Shown: positions 1-8,205 of the stretch, piece after piece
Numbering within the stretch: position 1 is the first letter of the stretch
How the letters are laid out: every line of letters begins with the position of its first letter
NCBI GenBank assembly: GCA_020637215.1
Contig: JACJWI010000004.1
Location: forward strand, 124,001 to 188,000
Direction: 5' to 3'
Length of the DNA stretch: 64,000 bases
Origin: Microthrixaceae bacterium
GTDB lineage: Bacteria > Actinomycetota > Acidimicrobiia > Acidimicrobiales > Microtrichaceae
Translations under genes and position numbers: made by a program
Notes under the pieces: model-generated
What the model was told of the DNA's origin: nothing
Databases searched by the model: none
Seen by the model: the letters and a program-made list of their open reading frames with translations, nothing else

Positions 1-150
1 GCCGACCGGCAGACGTCGCTGGCCGATCTGGCTGCCCGGGGCCAGGTGTTGCTCGCCCGTCGCCAGGACCGTCCGGATCCGTCCACCGTCCTGCCGTTGT
101 GGGCGGGCACCCGCATCGATCAACTGGTCCGAGAGGTGAGAGGGCGATGA
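1..150 (+). CDS. C-terminal end of a probable antitoxin (partial)
   Basis: Frame 1 is open from the left edge to TGA at 148-150 and encodes the last 49 residues of a protein whose start lies outside the window. The tail is charged and ends 13 bp before the start of a PIN-domain protein. VapB-type antitoxins normally sit immediately upstream of their VapC toxin, so this is inferred to be the antitoxin. The visible part lacks the DNA-binding N-terminus, so the family (Phd, RHH or AbrB type) cannot be told. Confidence 0.5.
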   Translation, partial: ADRQTSLADLAARGQVLLARRQDRPDPSTVLPLWAGTRIDQLVREVRGR

Positions 151-163
151 TCGGACGGTCGCG

Positions 164-571
164 GTGACGGTCGCACTCGACACGACCGGCCTGTTGTCGC
201 GTTATCTCGACGGACCCACCCGGCCGATCGCGCTGGCGGCGATGGCCGCCGATCCGGACTGGTGCGCCAGCGCTCTCGCCCTGTCCGAAGCGCTCATGCT
301 GGTCGACCGACTGGGCGACGATCCGTCGCGCGCCGACGAGCTCCGACGGGCCCTGCGCGACGACTGGGAGCGGATCAACGTGGTGCCGGTCGACCAGCTG
401 TGCCTGGACCGGGCCGCCGAACTGGGACGGACCCAACCCCTGCGCACCGTCGACGCCATCCACCTGGCCGCAGCGGACCGCCTCCCCCGCCCCGTCACCT
501 TCGTGACGTTCGATCCCACCCAGATCCCTGTCGCCCTCGCCCTGGGCTTCGACGTCGTCGGCTCGCGCTGA
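164..571 (+). CDS. PIN-domain ribonuclease toxin (VapC-like)
   Basis: This is a 135-aa protein of normal VapC length. The acidic metal-binding residues of the PIN fold are visible: Asp6 in VALDTTGLL, Glu42 in LSEAL, Asp97 in TVDAIHLAAA and Asp117 in FVTFDPTQ. PIN toxins are Mg2+-dependent RNases that block translation when their antitoxin is degraded. The GTG at 164 is chosen because the ATG at 146 leads into a stop in another frame. It follows the antitoxin-like frame by 13 bp, which supports a two-gene toxin-antitoxin operon. The sequence does not show which RNA is cut. Confidence 0.8.
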   Translation: MTVALDTTGLLSRYLDGPTRPIALAAMAADPDWCASALALSEALMLVDRLGDDPSRADELRRALRDDWERINVVPVDQLCLDRAAELGRTQPLRTVDAIHLAAADRLPRPVTFVTFDPTQIPVALALGFDVVGSR

Positions 572-621
572 GGCCCTCGCCCGCACGACCGTCACGGCGG
601 CACCGGTGCGAGACTCCATCC

Positions 622-1245
622 ATGACCGACGGCACCGGAACTCTTCACATCTCCGACACCGACATGGAGATCCACAAGGTCGTCGTCGGACCGATGGACA
701 ACAACGTCTTCGTCCTGCGCTGCCGCCACCGTGGTGACGCCGTGCTCATCGACGCCGCCAACGAGCACGACGTGTTGCTCGACCTCGCCTCCTCGCTCGG
801 CGTACGCCGGGTCATCGAGACCCACGGGCACTGGGACCACATCCAGGCCATCCCCGAGATGCGCGACGCCGGATACTCGGTGGGAGTGACCGCCGACGAC
901 GCGGGGATGCTTCCCAGCTACGACGAGCTGATCGGCGACGACGAGGTGATCGAGGTCGGCGACCTGCGGCTGCGCACGGTCCTCACCCCGGGCCACACCC
1001 CCGGCAGCATCTGCTTCCGTGTGGAGGGGAAGCCGATCCTGTTCAGCGGCGACACCCTGTTCCCCGGCGGACCAGGGGCGACCCAGTTCGAGGGCGGCGA
1101 CTTCCCCACCATCATCACGTCGATCGAAGACCGTCTGTTCTCCCGGTTGGCACCCGACACGCTCGTGCTCCCCGGACACGGCGACGACACGACGATCGGG
1201 GCCGAGTCACCCCACCTCCAGGAGTGGATCGACCGCGGCTTCTGA
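622..1245 (+). CDS. MBL-fold metallo-hydrolase (glyoxalase II-like)
   Basis: The protein has 207 aa and the metallo-beta-lactamase signature THGHWDH, with His68, His70, Asp72 and His73. It also has His125 (TPGHTPGS), Asp144 (FSGDTLF) and His186 (LPGHGD). This is the full dinuclear zinc/iron ligand set of the hydroxyacylglutathione hydrolase-like branch. Family members hydrolyse thioesters or related substrates, and the substrate cannot be read here. The ATG at 622 is taken because upstream codons in the frame read as Pro/Arg-rich noise overlapping the toxin gene. The 3' end overlaps the convergent DUF4184 gene by 39 bp. Confidence 0.85.
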   Translation: MTDGTGTLHISDTDMEIHKVVVGPMDNNVFVLRCRHRGDAVLIDAANEHDVLLDLASSLGVRRVIETHGHWDHIQAIPEMRDAGYSVGVTADDAGMLPSYDELIGDDEVIEVGDLRLRTVLTPGHTPGSICFRVEGKPILFSGDTLFPGGPGATQFEGGDFPTIITSIEDRLFSRLAPDTLVLPGHGDDTTIGAESPHLQEWIDRGF

Positions 1246-2040
1246 GTCCGCCACGGCGGCGGTGTCCGCACCGAGGTCGGGGCGGGGCCTGGTGGCGGCG
1301 ATGAGGCAGAGGGAGAACCAGCCCGCCAGCGCCCATGTCATCAGGGCGACCCGTGCTCCCCGATGCATCTGGGTCGCGGCCAACGCACCGGTCGCAAGCG
1401 TCGCCATGAGGACGGCAGCCACCACCGCTCGATGGTGCGGCGGAGTCGGGGCGGGAGCGGGGACCGCACCACTCCAACGGGCGAGGTCGCGACGGCGACC
1501 GATGTCGAGCATCTGCACGACGGCCCACACCGACAGGCCGACCGACGCGGCGATCTGCAGGGCATTGGCGACGTCGATGGATCGACCCGCCAACTCGACC
1601 AGGTGGGTCGACGACCCGGGGAGTGACAACGGGCGGTCGGAATGGGTCAGGACGTCGATGAGCGAGTGCACGCTGGCCCCGATGAGCACACAGCCGACGG
1701 TGTTCCACCACCGGTGACGGGTCCGGCCGACCAGCCGCAGATCCCGCAGGTGGAAGTCGCCGAGGTCGGGAAGGTGACCACCGAGTCGGGGCAGGACCAG
1801 GCGACGAGCTGACCACGTGATCAGCAGGCCCACCACCAGGCACCAGCTCACCAACTGGTCGGGGCGGTGGCCGTCGAACCAGGTCGGCGTCCCGTACAGG
1901 TACAGGACCGGCAACCGCTCGGTGGCCCGAGCCAGGTCGGGAACAGTGCTCCCGACCACCAGGGCGACCCCGTCGAGGCCGGGCCACCGGCGCTTGAGAG
2001 GTAGCACCGGGGCCTGGTGGGCCAGGAACGTCACGGGCAT
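1207..2040 (-). CDS. DUF4184 family membrane protein
   Basis: This 277-aa integral membrane protein has an N-terminus (MPVTFLAHQAPVLPLKRRW, then VVGSTVPDL) that matches the start of DUF4184 proteins: MP-x-T-x-x-H-x-A...LP followed by GS-x-x-PD. Several hydrophobic helices follow, around LVVGLLITWSA, VGCVLIGASVHSLID, and two near the C-terminus. The ATG at 2040 is preferred over the in-frame start 33 bp upstream because the family motif begins exactly there. The function of the family is unknown. It is convergent with the metallo-hydrolase and divergent from sufC1. Confidence 0.75.
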   Translation of the reverse strand: MPVTFLAHQAPVLPLKRRWPGLDGVALVVGSTVPDLARATERLPVLYLYGTPTWFDGHRPDQLVSWCLVVGLLITWSARRLVLPRLGGHLPDLGDFHLRDLRLVGRTRHRWWNTVGCVLIGASVHSLIDVLTHSDRPLSLPGSSTHLVELAGRSIDVANALQIAASVGLSVWAVVQMLDIGRRRDLARWSGAVPAPAPTPPHHRAVVAAVLMATLATGALAATQMHRGARVALMTWALAGWFSLCLIAATRPRPDLGADTAAVADSEAAVDPLLEVG

Positions 2041-2114
2041 GGGCGACCATGGTGCCAGACAAGGCGCTCCCACTCAGATCTGGTCGCTCCCATCCGCCAC
2101 GGCCCGGCCCGGAC

Positions 2115-2144
2115 CTATTTCCACCATCCGCGTAGGGGAAATAG
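2115..2144 (+). promoter_or_regulatory. Operator-like palindrome in the sufC1-sufS-sufU promoter
   Basis: A perfect inverted repeat, CTATTTCC (2115-2122) and GGAAATAG (2137-2144), encloses ATTTCCAC-N7-GTAGGGGAA (2117-2140). The same core, in similar or reversed orientation, lies in the promoters of sufD (7670-7693) and sufB (10715-10738). It overlaps the likely -35/-10 region: the -10 box TAGACT is at 2142-2147, only 6 nt before the ATG, implying a leaderless mRNA. A repressor that reads iron-sulfur status (SufR or Rrf2 type) is the natural candidate, but that is inference. Confidence 0.7.
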
Positions 2145-2153
2145 ACTCACCTC

Positions 2154-2927
2154 ATGGCCGTCGCCCCCCTCCTCCGTATCGAGGACCTGCACGCCGCCCC
2201 TGCCGAGAACGTCGAGGCCCCGATCCTCCACGGCGTGTCGCTCACGATCCACCCCGGCGAGGTCCACGCTCTCATGGGTCCCAACGGATCGGGCAAGTCG
2301 ACGCTCGCCAGCACGCTGATGGGGTCACCCGAGTACTCCGTCACCGGTGGGTCTCTGCACCTCCGCGGCGACGACGTCACCGACTGGACCCCGGACCAGC
2401 GCGGCCGCCACGGCATGTTCCTGGCGTTCCAGTACCCCCAGGAGATCCCCGGCGTGTCGGTGCGCCAGTTCCTGCGTCAGGCGCTGTCGGAGCGCAAGGG
2501 CATCGATCTGTCCGTGCTCGAGATCCGCGTCGCGATAATGGAGTGGATGAAGCGACTCGACATGGACCCGAGCTTCGCCGACCGGTTCCTCAACGAGGGC
2601 TTCTCGGGTGGAGAGAAGAAGCGCAACGAGGTCCTCCAGATGGCGATCCTGGAACCCGACGTCGCCATCCTCGACGAGACCGACTCCGGGCTGGACATCG
2701 ACGCACTTCGCGTCGTCGCCGACGGGGTCGACGAGGTGCGCAAGGACCGGCCCGAGCTCGGTGTGCTGGTGATCACCCACTACCAGCGGCTCCTCGAGCA
2801 CCTCACGCCGGACGTCGTCCACGTGCTCGTCGACGGACGAATCGTCGAATCGGGCGGCCCTGAGCTCGCCCGGCGCCTGGAGTCCGAGGGCTTCGACGCC
2901 TACCGGGAACCCGAGGCCGTCGCGTGA
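2154..2927 (+). CDS. sufC: Fe-S cluster assembly ATPase SufC (copy 1)
   Basis: This 257-aa ABC-type ATPase energises the cytosolic SufBCD scaffold for iron-sulfur cluster assembly. Walker A GPNGSGKST is at 42-50, the signature SGGEKKRNE at 151-159 and Walker B AILDETDSGLD at 171-181; the EKKRNE extension is diagnostic of SufC. It is the first gene of a + strand operon: its TGA overlaps the GTG start of sufS (GTGA), implying translational coupling. A second, divergent sufC lies at 5196-5942, beside sufD. This copy pairs with the desulfurase and SufU rather than with the SufB/SufD scaffold genes. Confidence 0.95.
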   Translation: MAVAPLLRIEDLHAAPAENVEAPILHGVSLTIHPGEVHALMGPNGSGKSTLASTLMGSPEYSVTGGSLHLRGDDVTDWTPDQRGRHGMFLAFQYPQEIPGVSVRQFLRQALSERKGIDLSVLEIRVAIMEWMKRLDMDPSFADRFLNEGFSGGEKKRNEVLQMAILEPDVAILDETDSGLDIDALRVVADGVDEVRKDRPELGVLVITHYQRLLEHLTPDVVHVLVDGRIVESGGPELARRLESEGFDAYREPEAVA

Positions 2928-4222
2928 GCACCGACCCCAGCTCCAGCGCGCGCACCACGACCGGCCACGACCCGGACGGCCACGGCCCGAACGACCTCGA
3001 CGTCGTCAAGGTCCGGGCCGACTTCCCGATCCTGTCGACCGAGGTGCACGGCCGACCCCTGGTGTTCCTCGACTCGGCCGCCTCCTCGCAGAAGCCCGCC
3101 GCGGTGATCGAGGCGATGGATCGCTACTACGAGACGACCCACGCCAACGTCCACCGGGCCGCCTACTCCCTCGCCGAGGCGGCGACGAACGCCATGGAGG
3201 GCGCCCGGGCCAGAGTGGCCCGATTCATCGGCGCCACCTCACCCGACTCGGTGGTGTTCACCAAGAACGCCACCGAGTCGCTCAACCTGGTGGCCCGTTC
3301 CTGGGGTGATGCCAACCTCGGCCCCGGCGACGCCGTGGTGCTCACCGAGCTCGAGCACCACGCCAACATCGTCCCCTGGCAGCAGCTGGCCGCCGAGCGC
3401 GGCACAGAGCTGCGGTGGATCCCCCTCACCGACGACGGCCGCTTGGACCTCACCGATCTGGACCGCCTGCTCGACGGGGCGAAGCTCCTGGCGCTGTCGG
3501 CCATGTCGAACGTGGTCGGCACCATCACGCCGGTGCGGATGCTCACCGATGCCGCCCACGCGGCCGGGGCCCTGGCGTGCATCGACGCGTGCCAGTACGT
3601 CCCGCACGTCGAGACCGACGTCCACGCCCTCGGAGCCGACTTCCTGGCGTTCTCCGGACACAAGATGCTCGGGCCGACCGGAATCGGCGTGCTGTGGGGC
3701 CGCCCCGAGCTGCTCGAGGCGATGCCGCCGTTCCTCGGGGGCGGCGGCATGATCCTCGACGTCACCAAAGACGGCTTCACGCCCGCTGCGGTCCCCCACA
3801 AGTTCGAGGCCGGGACACCTCCGATCGCTGAGATCGTGGGCCTCGGCGCCGCGGTCGACTACCTCGACGCCCTCGGGATGGACCGTGTGCGTGCCCATGA
3901 GGTGTCGCTCACCGCCTACGCCCTCCGCTCGCTCACCGAGCGCTTCGGCGACGACCTCACCGTCTACGGCCCGGCCGAACCCGACGGACGTGGCGGGGTC
4001 ATGAGTTTCGCCTTCCGGGGCATCCACCCCCACGACCTGTCGCAGGTCCTCGACCAGCACGGCGTGTGCGTCCGGCCCGGACACCACTGCGCCAAGCCGC
4101 TCATGCGGGTTCTCGGGGTCGGCGCCACCGCGCGAGCATCGTGGTACGTGTACAACGACGAGGCCGACATCGACGCGTTGGGCGACGCGCTCGAGGATGC
4201 CGGTCGGTTCTTCGACTTCTGA
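2924..4222 (+). CDS. sufS: Cysteine desulfurase SufS
   Basis: This 432-aa class V PLP enzyme removes sulfur from L-cysteine as an enzyme persulfide for cluster assembly. The PLP lysine is Lys247 in FSGHKMLGPTG. The persulfide cysteine is Cys389 in RPGHHCAKPLM, followed by the typical RASWYVYN segment. The first ~27 residues are a polar extension before the conserved core (VRADFPIL). It starts at the GTG overlapping the sufC1 stop. The sulfur acceptor is most likely SufU, encoded 38 bp downstream, as in Bacillus and mycobacteria. Confidence 0.95.
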   Translation: MSTDPSSSARTTTGHDPDGHGPNDLDVVKVRADFPILSTEVHGRPLVFLDSAASSQKPAAVIEAMDRYYETTHANVHRAAYSLAEAATNAMEGARARVARFIGATSPDSVVFTKNATESLNLVARSWGDANLGPGDAVVLTELEHHANIVPWQQLAAERGTELRWIPLTDDGRLDLTDLDRLLDGAKLLALSAMSNVVGTITPVRMLTDAAHAAGALACIDACQYVPHVETDVHALGADFLAFSGHKMLGPTGIGVLWGRPELLEAMPPFLGGGGMILDVTKDGFTPAAVPHKFEAGTPPIAEIVGLGAAVDYLDALGMDRVRAHEVSLTAYALRSLTERFGDDLTVYGPAEPDGRGGVMSFAFRGIHPHDLSQVLDQHGVCVRPGHHCAKPLMRVLGVGATARASWYVYNDEADIDALGDALEDAGRFFDF

Positions 4223-4260
4223 GCTTCCCCGCGCATCGGGGTGAAGGGAACGGTTGACGC

Positions 4261-4749
4261 ATGTCAGGTCTCGAAGACCTCTACCGGGAGATCATCCTCG
4301 ACCACTACCGCAACCCGCGGAACCGTGGTGAGCTGCCCAGCCCGCCCGCGGCGCGCGTCGAGGGGTTCAACCCCCTCTGCGGCGACGAGATCGTCGTCTT
4401 CCTGCAGCTCGACGACCCCTCGAAGGGCGACGACGCCATCGTGTCCGAGGTGCGCATCGGCGGCCAGGGCTGCTCGATCTCCCAGTCGTCGGCGTCGATG
4501 ATGTCCGCCGCGATCACCGGACGCACCGTCGCCGAGGTCAAGGAGCTCACCCGGTCGTTCAAGGCGATGATGTCGATCCACGAGGGTGAGCTCGACGGCG
4601 GCGAACCCGCCTCGGCTACCGACGCGGACCCGGGCGAGTCACGCCTCGGCGACCTCGAGGCGCTGCGCGGCGTCGTGAAGTTCCCGGTCCGCATCAAGTG
4701 CGCGACGCTCAGCTGGAACACGCTGTTGCAGGCGATCGACGAATCCTGA
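4261..4749 (+). CDS. sufU: SufU-type sulfur-transfer protein
   Basis: The protein has 162 aa. Cys40 and Asp42 (NPLCGDE), Cys71 (GQGCSISQSS) and Cys147 (KCATLSWNTL) form the zinc site of SufU, which accepts persulfide sulfur from SufS by ligand exchange. The ~20-residue insertion between the second and third cysteines (GELDGGEPASATDADPG region) separates SufU from IscU. A purine-rich stretch (GGGGTGAAGGGAA) precedes the ATG. It is the last gene of the sufC1-sufS-sufU unit and converges on the pterin dehydratase gene. Confidence 0.95.
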   Translation: MSGLEDLYREIILDHYRNPRNRGELPSPPAARVEGFNPLCGDEIVVFLQLDDPSKGDDAIVSEVRIGGQGCSISQSSASMMSAAITGRTVAEVKELTRSFKAMMSIHEGELDGGEPASATDADPGESRLGDLEALRGVVKFPVRIKCATLSWNTLLQAIDES

Positions 4750-4791
4750 AACCACTCCCGACCAGTCGGAGTGCGACCGGGACGCGGCCGA

Positions 4792-5094
4792 TCAGGAGGG
4801 CTGGTCGCCGGCAAGCTCCGAGATGCGCTGCGCCAGCTGGATGTCGAGCGACGTGATCCCTCCGACGTCGTGGGTGACCAGGTCGACGGTGACTGTCGCG
4901 TAGGAGTTCGACCAGTCGGGGTGGTGGTCCATCGCCTGCGCGACGGTCGCCACCGCGGCCATGAATCCGAAGGCGCGGGGGAAGTCGGCGAAACGCAGCG
5001 CCCGGTGCAGCCGTCCGTCGACGACGATCCAGCCGGGTAGGCCGACCAGCGCCGCGTCCAGGTCGTCGCCGGTCAGGGGTTGCGGTCGCGCCAT
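4792..5094 (-). CDS. 4a-hydroxytetrahydrobiopterin dehydratase (pterin carbinolamine dehydratase)
   Basis: At 100 aa it has the usual length for the PCD/DCoH family. The active-site histidines are in MDHHPDWSNSY (His57, His58) and VTVDLVTHDVGGIT (His75), followed by the conserved DIQLA. The enzyme dehydrates 4a-hydroxypterin and so recycles the cofactor of aromatic amino acid hydroxylases. No pterin-dependent hydroxylase is visible nearby, so its partner is unknown; in many bacteria the gene is an orphan with a proposed role in pterin or molybdopterin metabolism. It lies between the two sufC genes with its own promoter. Confidence 0.9.
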   Translation of the reverse strand: MARPQPLTGDDLDAALVGLPGWIVVDGRLHRALRFADFPRAFGFMAAVATVAQAMDHHPDWSNSYATVTVDLVTHDVGGITSLDIQLAQRISELAGDQPS

Positions 5095-5100
5095 GACCTC

Positions 5101-5106
5101 AGGCTA
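5101..5106 (-). promoter_or_regulatory. -10 box of the pterin dehydratase gene
   Basis: TAGCCT on the minus strand ends 6 nt before the ATG, the spacing expected for a leaderless transcript. No clear -35 element or ribosome-binding site was seen. Confidence 0.45.
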
Positions 5107-5195
5107 CGGACAGACCGCCGTCGGAGCCGGCCGTGCCCGCGGTGATTCGCAAGATCTAGGGCGCGGATTGCGACAAGGTGTGTCGCTGAGCACCC

Positions 5196-5942
5196 CTATG
5201 TCCAGGCGGCGTAGCCGTCGGTCTCGAGGCGGGCGACCAGGTCCGGACCACCGGTCTCGACGATCCGACCCCCGACGAAGATGTGCACCACGTCGGGGTG
5301 CAGCTCCTCGAGCAGCCGCGAGTAGTGCGTGATCGCCAGCACGCCGAGCGGCTCGTCACCGTCGGCGTCGACGCCGTGCGAGCTGGCGTCCTCGATCCGA
5401 CGGGCCACCGCTCTCAGCGCGTCGACGTCGAGACCCGAATCGATCTCGTCGAGGACGGCGATGCGAGGCCGCAGCACGCTGAGCTGCAAGGTGTCGTTGC
5501 GCTTCTTCTCGCCGCCGGACAGGTCGACGTTCAGCGGACGTTCGAGCAGGCCGACGTCGAACCCCAACCGGTCCGCTTCGGCCCGCAGTCGTCCGGGCAC
5601 CGTCGAGGGATCGCGGCCTGCGGCCACGAACGCCTCCTCGAGCACGTCGGCCAGCCGCACGCCCGGCACCTCGGTCGGATACTGCAACGCCAGGAACAGT
5701 CCGGCCCGGGCGCGCTCCCACGTCGGCAGCGCCAGCAGGTCGACGCCGTCCAGGTGCACCGATCCGCCGGTCACGCGGTAGCCGGGTCGGCCCATGAGGA
5801 CGTGACTGAGGGTGGACTTGCCCGACCCGTTCGGACCCATGACGGCGTGCACCTCGCCCGAGCGGACGGTGACCGTCACCCCGTGGAGGATCGGCCGGTC
5901 GCCCACCTCGGCGTGGAGGTCGGAGATCACCAGCTCGCTCAT
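5196..5942 (-). CDS. sufC: Fe-S cluster assembly ATPase SufC (copy 2)
   Basis: This is a 248-aa SufC with Walker A GPNGSGKST, signature SGGEKKRND and Walker B AVLDEIDSGLD. It is the third gene of the sufD-Rieske-sufC2 operon; its ATG overlaps the Rieske stop (ATGA), as the Rieske start overlaps the sufD stop. It differs clearly from copy 1, for example VRLADVLEEAF versus VSVRQFLRQAL, and has an inserted loop (SSHGVDADGDEPLG) before the H-loop ITHYSR. The divergence suggests an old paralogue rather than a recent duplication. Being co-translated with SufD, it is the more likely scaffold partner. Confidence 0.93.
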   Translation of the reverse strand: MSELVISDLHAEVGDRPILHGVTVTVRSGEVHAVMGPNGSGKSTLSHVLMGRPGYRVTGGSVHLDGVDLLALPTWERARAGLFLALQYPTEVPGVRLADVLEEAFVAAGRDPSTVPGRLRAEADRLGFDVGLLERPLNVDLSGGEKKRNDTLQLSVLRPRIAVLDEIDSGLDVDALRAVARRIEDASSHGVDADGDEPLGVLAITHYSRLLEELHPDVVHIFVGGRIVETGGPDLVARLETDGYAAWT

Positions 5943-6295
5943 GGGGACACCTCCGGTGGCGACGTGTGGTCGTTCTCGGCACCGACGTCGATGAGGACCC
6001 GACCGTCGAGCACCCGGGCCGCGTAGGTCGGGATCGGCCGGATGGCCGGAAGCGTCAGGGCCTCCCCGGTGCGCAGGTCGAACTCGCTGCCGTGCTTGGG
6101 GCACTCGATGGTGCAGGCGTCCTCGTCGACGATGCCGCCCGACAACGAGACCTTCTCGTGGCTGCAGGTGTCGCCGACGACGTACACGCGGTCGCCGAGC
6201 CGCACGACCGACACCCGACGTCCGTCGAGCTCGAACGCCGTCCCTTCGCCGTCGACGAGGTCGTCGAGGGCGGCCACGTCGACGCTGCCGGTCAC
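5939..6295 (-). CDS. Rieske-type [2Fe-2S] ferredoxin
   Basis: This is a 118-aa single-domain Rieske protein. The cluster motifs are CSHEKVSLSG (C-x-H) and CPKHGSEFD (C-x-x-H), which together bind one [2Fe-2S] cluster through two Cys and two His. Non-heme-iron Rieske ferredoxins are found inside suf operons of many Actinobacteria, between sufD and sufC, as here. It overlaps both neighbours by 4 bp. A role in electron supply to cluster assembly is plausible but not proven for this family. The GTG at 6295 is set by the GTGA overlap with sufD. Confidence 0.92.
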   Translation of the reverse strand: MTGSVDVAALDDLVDGEGTAFELDGRRVSVVRLGDRVYVVGDTCSHEKVSLSGGIVDEDACTIECPKHGSEFDLRTGEALTLPAIRPIPTYAARVLDGRVLIDVGAENDHTSPPEVSP

Positions 6296-7662
6296 GACCC
6301 ACCCTCCGAGCTCCGGTCGACGCCGACGTCGGCTGATCGAGCAAGGGTGGCGTCGAGCCTGCCTGCGATCTCCGCGGACAACACCGGGGTGGCGAAGTCG
6401 TCGAGCACCTCGTCGAAGAAGCCCCTCACGATCAGGCGGTCCGCCACGTCGGTCGGCACTCCCCGGGACTCCAGGTAGAAGCGCTGATCCGGGTCGACCG
6501 GACCGACGGTGGATGCGTGGGAGCAGCGCACGTCGTTGTTCTCGATCTCGAGGTTGGGCACCGATTCCGCCCACGCCTCCTCGGAGAGCTTGAGGTTCCG
6601 GTTGGTCTGCTCGGCGTGGGCGCCCCTGGCTCCCGCTGCGATGCGGATCAGGCCCGTGTAGACCGAGTGGGAGCGGCCGGCCACCCCGCCCTTGAACAGG
6701 AGGTGCGAGGTGGTGTCGGGCGCGGCGTGGGTCTGGAAGGTGCGCAGGTCGAGCATCTGGTCGCCGTCGCCCAGGTAGACGCTGGACAGGTCGCCGGTCG
6801 CTCCGCGGCCCTCGAGACGGCAGTCGAGGCGGAGGCGCGCGTAGTCACCGCCGAGCGCGGCCACACCGACCTGCAGGTGACCGTCGCGGTCGACGGATCC
6901 GCTCAGGGAGCCGACCTGCCACACCCTCCGGCCCAGATCCTGCAGCACTCCGTGGCGGAACCGGGCCGCCGCACCCACCCGGATCGTGGTGACGGGCACG
7001 ACGAGGGCGTCGACGTCGTCGGAGAGGTGGACCTCGACGAGTGCGGCCTGGGCACCGTCGCCCACCCGGACCGCGAGGCGCGGGAAGGTCGCCGTCTCCG
7101 TCGTCGAGGCGTACGACACGACGGCGAACGGCTTCTCGACCGTGACCCCGGGGGGCACGTCGAGGACGACGGGCTCCGGACCCTGGGCGTCGTTCCATAC
7201 ATCGAAGAGGTCGACGGGGTGGCTCGGGGCGTCACCCAGCACGTCCGCGGCGTCGATCCCGTCGTCGTGACTCGAACCGAATCCGACACCGGACGCCGAT
7301 ACGTCGGAACCGAGCTCGACGTGCACCACCGCTCCGTCGACGAGGACCACGACGCCCGCCAGGTCCCCCAGCGCCGCCACCATCGACGACGCAGCGGCAG
7401 GGACCCCGCCGACGGCAGCCCCCGACGACGCGGCGCCGTATCGGGCCACGTCGAGTTCGGCGATGCGGCTGTAGCGCCACTCCTCGGCCTCGACGGTGGG
7501 CAACGGGAGATGAGCGGCCCGGGTCCGCGCCTGGGACCGACGTCGGGCCAACCAGGCCGGACCCGATGGATCGTCGACCACGAACGGCGGCGGAACAGGT
7601 CCCGGGCCGGTCACGAGCTCGGCGGAACCAACGGGAGGCACGGCGTCAGGTCGAGGCGGCAC
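6292..7662 (-). CDS. sufD: Fe-S cluster assembly scaffold subunit SufD
   Basis: The protein has 456 aa. The C-terminal half is the SufBD beta-helix, with LDLRTFQTHAAPDTTSHLLF, the run SHSVYTGLIRIA, and the conserved EIENNDVRCSHASTVGPVD containing the Cys and His residues typical of SufD. The N-terminus has a Pro-rich extension before the WRYSRIAELD segment. SufD forms the SufBC2D scaffold with SufB and SufC. It starts with GTG at 7662, 6 nt after a TAAATT -10 box, so it is probably leaderless. It is first in its operon, with an operator-like site directly upstream. Confidence 0.93.
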   Translation of the reverse strand: MPPRPDAVPPVGSAELVTGPGPVPPPFVVDDPSGPAWLARRRSQARTRAAHLPLPTVEAEEWRYSRIAELDVARYGAASSGAAVGGVPAAASSMVAALGDLAGVVVLVDGAVVHVELGSDVSASGVGFGSSHDDGIDAADVLGDAPSHPVDLFDVWNDAQGPEPVVLDVPPGVTVEKPFAVVSYASTTETATFPRLAVRVGDGAQAALVEVHLSDDVDALVVPVTTIRVGAAARFRHGVLQDLGRRVWQVGSLSGSVDRDGHLQVGVAALGGDYARLRLDCRLEGRGATGDLSSVYLGDGDQMLDLRTFQTHAAPDTTSHLLFKGGVAGRSHSVYTGLIRIAAGARGAHAEQTNRNLKLSEEAWAESVPNLEIENNDVRCSHASTVGPVDPDQRFYLESRGVPTDVADRLIVRGFFDEVLDDFATPVLSAEIAGRLDATLARSADVGVDRSSEGGS

Positions 7663-7668
7663 CGGGTG

Positions 7669-7693
7669 AATTTACACTACGCCAGTAGGGGAA
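7669..7693 (-). promoter_or_regulatory. sufD promoter with suf operator-like site
   Basis: On the plus strand the core is ATTTACAC-N7-GTAGGGGAA (7670-7693), identical in spacing and nearly identical in sequence to the site before sufC1, though reversed relative to the gene. The -10 box TAAATT (minus strand, 7674-7669) lies inside it and ends 6 nt before the GTG start. A protein bound here would cover the promoter. Confidence 0.7.
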
Positions 7694-7732
7694 TCTCCAG
7701 CCGACGTATCCAGTCGTCGCCGGTCCAGGTGC

Positions 7733-8095
7733 TCAGCGACGACGACGGAAGATCCGCTTCCAGCCTCGTTCCACGCCCGACGGTCGAGCGGTGCGGTCCG
7801 CCTCCACCTCGGCACGCATCTTCGGCCCGGCCGCGTTGACGATGTCCTCCGCCTCGTCGAGGAGTGCGGCGATCGAGGGGTCCGTCCCCAGGCTGCTCGG
7901 CTCGGGCGGAGTGGGAGGCACCACCAAGGTCCCGTGGGCCCAGTTGACGTCCGCCAGCCTCGGGGTGAAGGCCGTGCAACCGTCCGGACAACGCCACGGC
8001 GCCTCCGGCGCCAGGTCGAGGTCGCACTTCCGCACCGTCTCCCCGTTCGGATAGGTGCGGCTCTCGAAGAACTTGCAGGTCTCCTGCATCGGCAT
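7733..8095 (-). CDS. Conserved small protein with an N-terminal four-cysteine motif
   Basis: I do not recognise the family of this 120-aa protein. The first 45 residues hold four cysteines (Cys7, Cys24, Cys36, Cys40) in a C-x16-C-x11-C-x3-C arrangement, with aromatic and Pro residues around them; this could bind zinc or an iron-sulfur cluster. The rest is an acidic helix (DEAEDIVNAAGPKMRAEVEAD) and a very basic tail (WKRIFRRRR). It lies between sufD and sufB on the same strand, 70 bp upstream of the sufD start, so a link with iron-sulfur assembly is suggestive. CACACT 7 nt before the ATG may be its -10. Confidence 0.65.
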   Translation of the reverse strand: MPMQETCKFFESRTYPNGETVRKCDLDLAPEAPWRCPDGCTAFTPRLADVNWAHGTLVVPPTPPEPSSLGTDPSIAALLDEAEDIVNAAGPKMRAEVEADRTARPSGVERGWKRIFRRRR

Positions 8096-8205
8096 GGCGC
8101 CCAGTGTGTCAGCGTCGGAGGCGGATACGGCACCGACGGGTCGCGACGCTGGGTAGAACCTCCCGAATCCTCAGGGCTGCCGCGACCGGGGCCGACAACT
8201 GGACC

